A stretch of 64,000 bases of DNA from Cylicocyclus nassatus (lineage: Eukaryota > Nematoda > Chromadorea > Rhabditida > Strongylidae). The notes below the pieces were generated by a model. The model was not told the DNA's origin, did no database searches, and saw nothing but the letters and a program-made list of their open reading frames with translations. The stretch lies in the NCBI GenBank assembly GCA_958299035.1, contig CATQJL010000223.1, positions 48,900,302-48,964,301 on the forward strand. Direction: 5' to 3'. Within the stretch, counting starts at the first letter, position 1. Every line of letters begins with the position of its first letter. Below are positions 48,626 to 59,700 of the stretch, in pieces. The position numbers and the translations under genes were made by a program.

Positions 48626-49869
48626 TCCTACAACCTACTCGCACTAAAATTTCGACACTTTTTCCATACCAGAATGAAATGCTAAGCTTTTTTAGCAGAA
48701 AATATCCGATCATAGAACATTGATTTTGGACACTCGATCATCTTCCCATTTATAGAACGTGCTCCTTCGCCTACTCGACCGAATGGATCACTAAGGCTGG
48801 ACAAATGGATTTCGCATCTGTTGAGCGAAGGTAAAACCTAGTTTTTTCTTATTTTATGAAGACGTTTGCGTACATGTCACCATTTTTGCGAATTTGGTCA
48901 AGTGCTAGAATTGAGATCCGATTCAAATAAGAAGGCATAGGTTTTGAAAGATTTGCAGGATATTTATTAGAAACTTTGAAATGATGTGACAGTTTTAGTG
49001 CACGTTCACGAAAATCAGCTATATAAGTGACGGGGCGAGAGTATTGGAGACGAATTATACCGATGTAACAAATTATGATGCCTTCTCTCGTAGATATAAA
49101 GGGTGTGCCAAATAGATGTGAACAGTGTTTGATGTTTAGTGACTCCTTCGCCGAGAATGAGGTAACATTTAGTAGACCGAAGTTAAACTTAGAGTCACAG
49201 TATGGAGCGAATCACCAATCGCTCTTCATTGCTGTGGAATCGTTATGAACTTTCAGCATATAGCGCCATTAGACCACTGGGCGGAAAAGATTCTAAAAAA
49301 ATCTAAAAATTTGCGAAAATATTCTAAAAAATCTAAAAATGTATGTAGCAAGGTTTTCAGGTGTGCTGGTTTCACTACACAATTTTTTACCAGTTTTTCG
49401 AATTTTTTAAATGATTTAATTACACTTCTGACAAACATTGGAGAAACATTTCATACCCTAACTATAAAATAGCGTATGAAAGAAGCATTACCGTGAAGTG
49501 CACTCTTTATACTCAGAATCAGCAACTTCGATTAGTCTAGTTTAAGAGTTCATGGCTTGTTTGGTTTTCCCCAGAGGGAAAAAATCGATTTCTATTTCTA
49601 TAATCCTTCTCAAAGCTGACACCGTAATCCTATAATAACGAAGAGCGATTTATGATTTGCTTCATAGTGTTCTAAGTTGAACCTCGAAAACTTCATATTT
49701 TTCGTTCCATCGCACTTTCTCGAACTTTAGCGTTGCAGTAAATACTAGGTGACATACGACACAAAAAATAACAGGCATTCTGTTATTCATCTCAATTAGA
49801 ATTCTCAAATATCCTGCAGTGCAAACAATATGTTATCTCTATGTACATATTAGTCCAGAAATCCCTATG

Positions 49870-50651
49870 CAGGGCTCGGCACAGGTGGCTTATAAGAATG
49901 ATATCGTTTTTGGGACGAAAAGCAAAGAGGATATCATTTTTGGACCTGAAAAAACACAAAAAAAGTTAGGTTTTTCCAATCGACTTTCTCGACTTTGACT
50001 CAAAGGGACTTCGTTTTTGCATATTCGAAAAGCAACCTCGTGCCGAGTATACTTTGGGATATTCGAGAATTTTTTCGAATAATCGAATAACCGAATATAT
50101 TCAATCTTGAAAATATCGAATAATCGAATTTCGAATTTTCAAAAACAAAAAATGTCGAATAATCGAATATCGAATATTTTCGAAATAAGAAAATCGTCGA
50201 ATAATCGAATATCGAATATATTCGAAATGAAAAAAATCCGAATAAACGAATATTTTGCACCGATTATGTCGAATATTCAAACAAATTTTGATCGAAATAG
50301 CACACTCCATGCAGTTGGCAACTTAGACAACAAACGATGGTTGCTGGTATAGCAGTCAAAATTGTGACGCTGTCATTTAGTTATTCGATTACACGAAATT
50401 GTCGAATAATCGAAATAACTTCCAAAAATAAATATTCGAATGTTCGAATATTTTCGAAATCAAAATTATCGAATAACCGAATAATCGAATAAATTCGAAA
50501 TTGATAAATTTCGAATAACCGAATATTGATTATTTTTGAGATTTTGAAATTTTCGAATAATCGAATTTCGAATAAAATTTATTCGAATACTTTATTCGAA
50601 TACTCGAATATTATTTATTCGATTCGGTCCAAAGTATAGTGCTGAGTCCTG
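49870..50651. mobile_element. hAT-type MITE split by a nested insertion
   Basis: The left end is CAGGGCTCGGCACAGGTGGC and the right end, read inward, is CAGGACTCAGCAC. The flanking 8-bp repeats are TCCCTATG (49862-49869) and TCCTTATG (50652-50659), 7 of 8 identical. Eight-base duplications and CAGGG ends are typical of hAT elements. The same family is intact at 52680-52956. A second element (50048-50638) sits inside the right terminal repeat. Confidence 0.8.
50048..50638. mobile_element. Nested hAT-like element made of TCGAATA repeats
   Basis: A 591-bp element has 10-bp inverted ends TATACTTTGG, flanked by GTGCCGAG (50040-50047) and GTGCTGAG (50639-50646), an 8-bp duplication of the host element's own terminal repeat. 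Almost all of the interior is degenerate tandem repeats of TTCGAATAATCGAATA, a palindromic unit, with a short unique segment at about 50240-50380. No ORF of meaning. Confidence 0.8.
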
Positions 50652-51177
50652 TCCTTATGGACGTGGTCTAAAAGTTGGGGTTGAAGTTTAGACACTTTTG
50701 AACAGCACATGTCTCCAACTCAGATTTCTCCATTTCCTTAAAGCAAATCGCTGATTAATTTTAGAATACAGAGCTAGCTTCCTCTCGCTTACTACCTATA
50801 CATGAAATGCCCTCATTTCGTTGTAATAAGTACCACCGTTCTATCTATGAAGCAGATTTTCTTTTGATGTGTGTCTGTCATTCATATTCACTCGACCACA
50901 TATGTTTGATCACCACATGGTGAGCTACTGTACGACGAAGACGTGCAGAAACGGTGCACTAAAAATTTGAGGACTTACGCTCTGCAGATTCTGCAATCAA
51001 GAACAAATAAATTTTCTCGCACTCACTAAGATCTCGGTTTCAAACTTGTTGTGAAGTCCAAATACTTTCGAATTTCTAACTTTGGATATCACAACTTCAA
51101 GATTTTTTCATCTATGTTGACAATAATGCAGTTCAGTTTCAAAGACAATGACAACTTTGGAACTGCGTTTAGAGCTG

Positions 51178-51320
51178 CCAGAGTTGAATCACGCCATGCC
51201 AGCATCGTGCTGGCACAGTGCCGGGATCTAGCCCTGTACTGATCGATCGGGGTTCCTGCACGACGCTAGCACGGCGCTGGAACGACGCTGACATGGCGCT
51301 GGCACAGGCAACTCCAGACT
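51178..51320. mobile_element. GC-rich palindromic MITE, GCCAGC family, copy 2
   Basis: About 143 bp, CAGAGTTGAATCACGCCATG at the left and, read inward from the right, CAGAGTCTGGAGTTGCCTGT, with repeated GCTGGCAC / GTGCCAGC blocks inside. It resembles the GC-rich palindrome at 48480-48625. The interior contains CTGATCGATCGGG. Confidence 0.6.
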
Positions 51321-52679
51321 CTGTCAGACTTTGGCTCTTATGTTAGATTCACACGTGCCCTTCTCCTGTCAGCTATAACCATTTGCCTGATTGACTTCTT
51401 CCAGTGAGTGATAAGAGCACCCGTACATGATGAAGAACTCATCAAAAACAAGTAAAATTCAGGCATCTGTGGGCGATTTTTTTGTCTCGTAATTTTCTGG
51501 GCACAATTTTTGTACCTGTGCCAATTTTCTAGCAAGTTCTATTAATGGAGGATCTCCTACGAAAACTCCCCATGCGGAATAGCTAAATTTTCCTAACTTC
51601 CTGCCTCATAATTAAGACGTTTAGCAGCAGTATATATTTTTCCAAGTGAAGCTTCTGATTCCATTCCAACTATAATTCTGCAAGATGTTGCACGTAGTGT
51701 AGGTTGCAAAACGTCATGTGTTGTTCCTTTTCTCTGGTATTATGTATGACAGCGTGAGAAATCGCACTTGTTACTTGTTATTGTAAAATGCGTTGTTTGT
51801 TTTCTACTACATGAGAGTGCCAAATCTTAATGAGTTCACTCAGTTGTGAAAAAAAAAAGAATTCTCACAAAAGCAAAGTCTGCTCTAAAGAATCTGCTGA
51901 TTTAGTTCTAGAACGCTTTACTGGTCTATAGTGGCGTCAAAAAATTGCTCGAGAGACTGCGGGCGACAGCAATCATTGTGAATGAAGAGGTCCCGCCTTC
52001 CGGAAAATTTTGTTTTCCATGATCAATTCAGAACTCTGAAAAACTTTGAAAAGTCATTTTATTCGTTCACAACAAAAACAGATCGCTTGCATAGTTTCAC
52101 AACGCCATGTAAGAACACTCCCAAAATTTTCGCGACCCGCGCCCCCATCCTCGATCGCCACTACTGAATGGAATATGGACGCTCAAATAAAGTGCAAAGT
52201 CAAATTAGCTCTGCTTGGGTGAATGAAAATTTTTTGCATTCAGGTAAAGCTTTGTAATGTATAAACCATTGACTTCAGATAGTAAGCTTTCCACTGGCAA
52301 AAAAACGCATTTTCGGCAATCACTCTCGGAGCTGAAAAGACAGCCTTTTGACGATTATGGAAGAGTTCGGTAACTTACGTGATGAGAGCTACTTTCGATT
52401 AAATTTTTTTGCGTTCGCAGTTATTTGGTATTTGTAATAGGCACTATGTTAACCCTAAGAAAGCATTACAACAGACAAGCATGTCATACCGTATGCCTAC
52501 CGTATCCTACGAGTTACTGTCATGCTGAATGCCAAAAATTTGTCTCATCGAGATGGATTTTAATCCACCTGCAAATTTCAATTATATTGCACTATGAGGA
52601 GAGTCAACGACGAAAATGCTTGTATTTTATTCATTTCGTCGAGACCTTTAACTTAGTATGCTATCTCACGCATTACTTC

Positions 52680-52956
52680 CAGGGCTCGGCACGAGGTGGC
52701 TAGATGAAAATGAAAAAAACGAAGTCCCCCTTGACTTTTGGGACTTTTTACGAAGTCCCCTTTGACCCTCAACCAAATTTCCTCTAAAAACTTGAAAAAT
52801 TCCCCAAAATCCCCCAAAAAACGAAACGTCGACTAAAAAAAAGGTCGCCGTCGCCAATTTTCCGTGTCTCTTCGGTCACAAAAACGAAACCCCCTTTGCT
52901 TTTCGTCCCAAAAACGATGTCCAGCTTGCTTGTAAGCAACCTCGTGCCGAGCCCTG
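52680..52956. mobile_element. hAT-type MITE, intact, 277 bp
   Basis: The ends are CAGGGCTCGGCACGAGGTGG and, read inward from the right, CAGGGCTCGGCACGAGGTTG. A perfect 8-bp target duplication ATTACTTC flanks it (52672-52679, 52957-52964). The interior has AAAACGAAGTCCCC-type tracts. It is the same family as the interrupted copy at 49870-50651. Confidence 0.9.
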
Positions 52957-53743
52957 ATTACTTCACGAGTATCAAGATTAAACTCTTGATTTCCGCGTTT
53001 CTTCTTTTTCTTCTTTTCTCTTTTAGTTCACTGCATATGTAGCAGTTGGTAGTACACAATTCCACAGTTTTTCTTGCTAGAAAAGTTCTTGCTAGGTTTT
53101 GAGGAGTAGCCTAATAGTGTGTCGTCGGTTGCTTCGCGCAGAGTGCAGGCTCACATATTGAGTTACAAATGATTAGCACATAAATGTAATTTCATTCAAA
53201 TTTTGTAGTCGCAGATGAGCCACTAGATGTGGTCTGCAGACAAATTCCTAAAAGTGCTACTTTCCATTTCTCAAACGGTTCGCTCCCTTCCCCCTCCCCC
53301 TCCCCCCGCCTTCCCCTCCCCCATTCCTTTGTGAGGCTTGCAAAGTACATGGGAAAGGCTCGAACTAGTGCGCAGATCGATAATTGATTAGTACATGCAA
53401 TGAATGTGTGAAGCGGAGTGATGGCACAACGGAAGGGGACAACTGTGCGCTTATCCGGGGAGTGAGTAATCTGAGGCGGTGTTCGGAGGGGCAGCGCCGC
53501 TGGTCAGCCGAGTCCGACGGAGTTTCAGCTGCGCTGCGATGTTCAGCCGTGGCCGACGCAGTGCAGCAGCAGCAATTGCCTGAACTTTCGCCGTCCCCTC
53601 CGAGCGCTGTGTAATATCTTCTCAACGGTTCATTGACCCTCTCGGCAAGAGCCCTGAACCCCTAGGTGGACTAGCAGCGCACTTCTCGCAACCCCCAAAT
53701 TCCCCGGTGCCGTTTCCGGCCCCTCAGCCGCGCGGCTACACAC

Positions 53744-56700
53744 ATGCCTGGGATATTCTCATGGAAGCACCGAATTCTTGGCAGGAAGACTCCGGAGCCA
53801 GAACGAGCCGTGCAGGTTACGGTGCTTAGAGATACTGTTGATCGTGACTTGCATAATCACACACCGAGACGGAGTGTCAGGTTCAATGACTCCCGCAACG
53901 AATTCAGTCAGTACAATGTGCCCGACTGGCAGAACGACTATGGAGAGGCCAGGGTGATCGGATCTGTCAGTCCTGCTAATGCATCTGGTAAGTTGGGTTC
54001 CGTTGCTAGCGGGTATACTGCGTGGGTTGTATCCATCTGAATTTCCAATTTGTAATTTCAAATTTTTACCTGCAGATTGTCTTCAAAGCCTTAGTTCTAA
54101 GTTCTCTTTTCGCAGAAATTTATTCCAAATCGTAGTTTCAATTCCTCTTTCCACTTGGGCTTTTCTATCTTTTGTATTCGCGATGTGCAAATGGCATTCT
54201 CATCATTATTTGACATTCCGTTGAGAGTCAGTTTTCCGGTCCATCAAAAAAGCAAATATTTTACCTGAGATTATACTACACTTTTCGGACTGTTTCTGCC
54301 AAACTTTACTCAGATTGTACTCCTTTCCTACACTTGTGTGTCTTCTGATTTTTGCTATGTCTGACAGCTGTTGGGCCCTACTCTCCAAACTCGAAATTTG
54401 CTACTTCCCCCTCTACCCTTCTCAATCTTCTTCTCCAACCAAGCTCATCACACTAGTGCAATCGGTTCTTTGCGCTCTCTTCACTAAACTCGTAGAAAAG
54501 AAATTTGTGCGAAATCCGCCATATGCTGCTGCGTTGTTCTCTCCTTTACACTCTGTTACGCCTATCCTACTAATTACAGTTGAGCATATGCTACTCGTAA
54601 AAATGTGAATGGTCCCTAGCACACACTCGGCTCTTGCTGAAGAACATAAATGCCATTTGCATTTTTCAGCAAACTGCGCTACAGCTTTTCACCCCAGAAA
54701 AATTTCTGCGCCGTTTCGTTTTGATTTCATTTCAAAACAAGCGAAGCGCACGTGTTCACATTCGCATCGTCCTTTGAATTTCAAGAAAAAAGCAGAAAAT
54801 CGTTGCCAGTGAATGACATAGGAATGCTAATCACGTTCTTTACACTGTGTCAAAGCAGTTTATCTCTCAGCGATCGTCACTGAGCCCCGCATAACTTGGA
54901 GGCGAAGACAGCTACGTAATGAAAATGTAACAGAGCCTTCCGAAGAATCGCTAAAGTGATCGAAAACATCGAGCTGAAAAGCGCATGACATACAGCTGCT
55001 ACTCGTGATTTCCCGTGTCAGGGATGGGGTCGTTTGCTTTGTTGTAAAATGTGGTGAGACGAGTGAAAGGAAAGTGGAGGACTTTTTCGCGCGATGAAGG
55101 ATTTTAGTGGCGGTGAAGGTGGGGAAGAGATGGTTGTGCAAAAGTCTGAAGTTATCATTAATCCAACGGTGACTGTCTATTCACAATTTTTTTCCGTTAT
55201 AGCTTGCCAAAGGACTGGGATGGGACTACTAAGGTTGCTTATCTGGAGTTTATGTCGAAATGCATGCCTTCGGGCGATTGCCATTGCCTGACTGGGCTCG
55301 TCCTCCGCAAAAATAAAGTTTTCAGATCCAGAATTTTGTCAATATTTTCAAAAGTGTAGAAGGGGAGGGGGGGGGGATTAGCTGAAATTAACAAACAAGT
55401 TGTAGTTAAACTTTTCTAATAGTTTTGTTAGTCAATGACAGTCGATCAATACGCGCTCTTTGACCGTCTCACTCTTATTTGTGCCTCAAAATGTGCACTG
55501 CACAACGTGCGCGGTATTCTACGATATCAGCTTAGTGATTTTTCAGGTACTCCTACCTCTTTTCTTTTTACGTGAGCATAATTGGTTAGGTACGGAAGGT
55601 GTAAAGAAACTTTTCAGAACAGTCTGTTTCATCTGCACGTTTTTCTCTTAAGCCACAAAGTAGTCGTGAGATGCCAAACGTGAAGTGTAGGCTCCGTATT
55701 GAGTTGCAAAAGATTCAGTAAAGGTGTTAGGTGTGGCATGTATAAAAAAAATCGATTTCTTTCATTCTGCCTTTTTCCTTCAGTTTCTCTAGCGATAGTT
55801 TCATCAAATTCGACTCAAATTCTTGCACCTCATGTACATACAGTTGGACAAGTTTCATATTCCTGATATGTTCAATTGCACATTTTCCTAGATGGAGCTA
55901 GCCATGGCGCCCAGAAGTGTTTTTCTTGTTTGCAATGCGGGCGATATTTTGTGCATTTACTGGAAAGCCGCACAGAATGCCAGTTTCCAAAAATGTGTAC
56001 CACAGATTAGCGAGGCTTGTTCGACTAAATAGAGCCATTTGTAACTCGATATGTGAGTCTGCACACTGTGCCGGCAACCCACGGCTCTTAATAACTCATT
56101 AGCAATATTTGATCAAGCAGAAGAAACTGTCGAATGTGTAAGAAAACATGTTTTGATTTTTGCACTACTACCTACTTTTTATCCAATTAAACGAAAATGA
56201 AAAAAATAATGAGAATTTTCTATAAATTGGCAGGACTAAGCATAAATGTCGTGAAATACTGCGCGTAGTGTGCACGCTGGTGAATTACAAACGACTTGAC
56301 TGTATTGGCTCGAAATGTTTTTGTCACTCGACGCACACCTTCCGGAGCAAATGCCACTGTAAAGAAAATTCTCTTCGCATTCATTTCTCGTGATCGATTA
56401 TTGATTGACTCCTATCAATCGTGATTTTAATTGCGCAAAATTTCATGAGAAAAAAGACCTAGCTCTAGTCTTCAATCGCAAGCAAATTTCTACCTTTACT
56501 ATCCTCTAAATCGACTATATCTAGCTTATGGTCTTTATAATTTTTATTATGGTTTTAGCGCGCTAAATTGGCTCAAGCTAGTCGATTACATTTGTACTAT
56601 CAAGAAAAAACAGTGGTCGTCACAAAACGTCGCTGGAATTGCAAGGAAATCTAGTAGAATCGGTTGAGCAAACACGTGCATGTCCTTTTGGCTGTTCAAT

Positions 56701-59700
56701 ATGATTAACTCTCACACATCCGCCGCAGAGCTGGCGCTGCCGGAATGCGCGCAAGCGGCTGTCCGGTGAGGAACTGCACTCAAAAAGCGCGCAGGTGCAC
56801 GGACACGGTCCGCATATTTGTGTTTCTGCTTTTCTCGACACAAAAGCTCTTGAGCCCCAAAACTGAAGCCAGCAAAACCCATTGTCGAGTGCAAGCACTT
56901 GTTCAGGGATAATTAGCATCGTTTTATTAGCAGTTGCAAGAAAATACGCTCAAACAGATTTGTGTGCTAAATCGGGACCACTTTTTAATATTTGCAGATC
57001 TTCGTTTTCGATTATTTCTCCTTGTCAAAAAATGCTCACTGAACAGTGCTCGCCACGCTAAATGGTGAAATTCACTCCCATAGTCAATATCTTCCGCAAA
57101 CCCTATGATGGTCCAGTGGCGTACAGCCCACCCCCCCCCCCCTTCCAGAACTGAAAATTTTTGAAAGTTACCTAGATGTGTTACGAAAATGGGCAAGCGA
57201 CCTGACTTTAATTGTAAATAAAATAATTTTAGAGAAATGTCTGATGTTTATATTAGCTTTGAAAAAATTTCCTCGGAGGCATGCTGCCGCCATGACTTTT
57301 CCCGAAAATTCGGGGTTTATGGCCCGCAAAAATTCTGGGAAGCATCTCAAAACATGTTCGGAGTGCTTGGCTTATGCCGCTCACCTTCATCCGAAATTTT
57401 CGTTCCCTCCCCCCCCCCCCCCCCTGCCCGCGCCCTTCAAACGGAAATCCTCTGCACGCCACTGCCACAGTCGCGTCATTCATAAACTCAATTTGTGCAT
57501 TACACAACAGGCGCAATATACCACGATTTGTGCGATTATGTGCTGCTAATATTAGGGTCGCTTTGTTTTCATTCGAAAAGTTACTTCGCCAATTCCTGAA
57601 ATGAGCTCCATAACTTTTCCGTCAAATCGTGTCCTATTATTCTTTACCTGCAACTGGCCGCAAGATGTCGCGCTCGATGTGCAGTCTTATGTAGTGTTAC
57701 ATGCAAATGACTACTATAAGCGCATGGCACACGAAAGATTTCATTCTTTTTCTCTTTCGTAGGTTATTCTTATTTTGTAGCATAAAAATGAATCTAGCCT
57801 CCTAAAACAATCAAGATGAATGGTGCTCTAAGCAGGATTATTACTCATTTTCTGTTTTTCGAAGAGATTTGTGGCCCTTTCTCCACTGCTGATAAAATTT
57901 ATTGCTTAATAAACTTGAAATAAAGCATAATAAATCTTGACAATTGCAAAGTTCGTGACCACGGAAGTCATAAAAAGTGCTTTAAACTCGTAATCACAAA
58001 GCAATTGCTGTTTCAAAGAACATTCTGCTTCCATCGGTGCAAAAACCCCTCATTCTCAACTATTCCGTAACTTCTAGTTTCGATAGCTCAATATTTACAT
58101 TCATGTCTCTCAATTAATAAGTGATCTCATCCGAAAGGGAACAAAATGCTAGAAAGGGAAGACTTTGTCGAACTTTTGCTGAATTTCAAATCGATTGCAA
58201 GCTCCATTTTAGCGATTTGTTCATTATTGTTCCAAAACAGAACAAGTTAAGCAAATGCATGTATCTGTTTTATTTACTTATTGAGCAACCATAACTATAT
58301 CAAGTTTTGAAAAAGAGGAAGAGGAAATATAACGATTTCCACTAAAATTCTTCAGCGCTTTTTGAAATAAAAAAAAAGAATTTGAGAATGATCAGGACAA
58401 TGGATAAAGTCGAATTGACTTGTAATGTAATTGGCAGCCGTCAGAAAACATGTGTAGGATTGAACTTTCCAGTCATACTCTCTAACATACTACGATTTGA
58501 TTTATGAAAGGTAGATCCCATTTTCTTATTCCGAAATTTTTTGGACATTAAGTTTCTACCTTCAAGCTAAGAATACCAGGAGTTGCTTCGAAGTTTATGG
58601 TGCTTTATCCCATGCGTATCAGTATCGAATCAGCTACAGTAATCTCCGTTACAGGAGTGGATAAATGCGAGCAGCCGTCGTCGGACTGGCGCTACGCGGA
58701 CTCGTCCTATCGGATGTCGGTGGCTCCGTTGGCGTCGTCCGAAGTGCTGGACGACGACTCGCCGGCACTACGCGGAGGCCGCGGATTCACGCCATCGTCG
58801 GCTCCAGGCGCCAGCAGAGCCGGAGCCGTGCTGCAGCACCTCAGAGAACAGGCAGGTGCCCGTTGTAACGCGTTTCTTCAAGCGAGTACTTTGCTGCGGA
58901 GTGGAAACTCACTGCTGCTCTTGCACTAAGCTGCTATGAAGAATTTGCTTGGCGCGTGCTTGCGCAAGCTCAAGAAACGTCCGTATGTTACCCCTCCTGA
59001 ATTACACTGCCCTTCTCCAACAACTGAGGTAATATTAGCTGTTTCGCTTTTTAAAACTTCTTTTTGTACAGTCCGTATCAATTACGTGCTCTCTTTTGCG
59101 TATATGCACCCGCAACGCAAAGCTCCAATGGATAAGCACATTTATTCTCGAGCCATACGCGCGCGAACGTACGAAAAGCTCTGAGGGTGTACGCAGTTGA
59201 CACAGACTATTGTTACTATGGTATGATCGAGTAGTCCTTGCAAAAGTGTTATAAATGCATAATTTTGAGGTTAGAAATGGTGATTAAGCTTAGAAATAGT
59301 TTTTTTCTGTTTTTGGCTTTTTCTACTGCTTATACATAGCTGTGTTGGAAAAAGCATGAATGAACAGACCTTAAAATGCGGTGTCGGGTGCACAGGTTTC
59401 TCCACTCCCGCGCTGGACTCTGCATCTCTTCCGCGAACATGCTCTCTAATCATTTCCAATATCGGTTGAAGATCCGCCTCCACGCTGGCCCTATGAAAGT
59501 GCTCAAAGAGCATGCCCGCGAAGGAGAAGCAGAGACCAGACGAAGCGGCCTCGCGGTAGCGGAGATGCTGGTGCACCCGACACTTCAGTTGATAAGCCCT
59601 GTATCTTCACGCTTCTCTTATCTAACAAGGAAACATACCAACATAGTTGGCGATTGAAGATGAGATGTATATCAGTAGACGCGCCTTTGAACGCTCATTC

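Larger units (their letters stand above)
41540..53743. other. Gene-poor, transposon-rich intergenic region
   Basis: In 12.2 kb I found no exon with family resemblance or a matching pair of splice sites in frame. What is visible is listed separately: mariner-type foldback elements, hAT-type MITEs, GC-rich palindromes and low-complexity tracts. The longest open frames (41957-42349 and 43792-44304, plus strand) overlap repeats and are treated as spurious. A pyrimidine-rich tract (CCCCTCCCCC type) at about 53285-53325 and a GC-rich stretch to 53740 probably belong to the promoter/5' UTR of the following gene. Confidence 0.6.

Noticed and set aside
50048..50638. Regular TCGAATA repeats considered as a CRISPR array or satellite
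   Set aside because: There are no unique spacers and no cas-like genes in this eukaryotic window; flanking 8-bp duplications and inverted ends fit a transposable element.
56620..56919. 99-aa cysteine-rich minus-strand ORF
   Set aside because: It lies inside an intron of the p140Cap-like gene in a GC-rich patch; no signal peptide, no spliced partner and no family resemblance.
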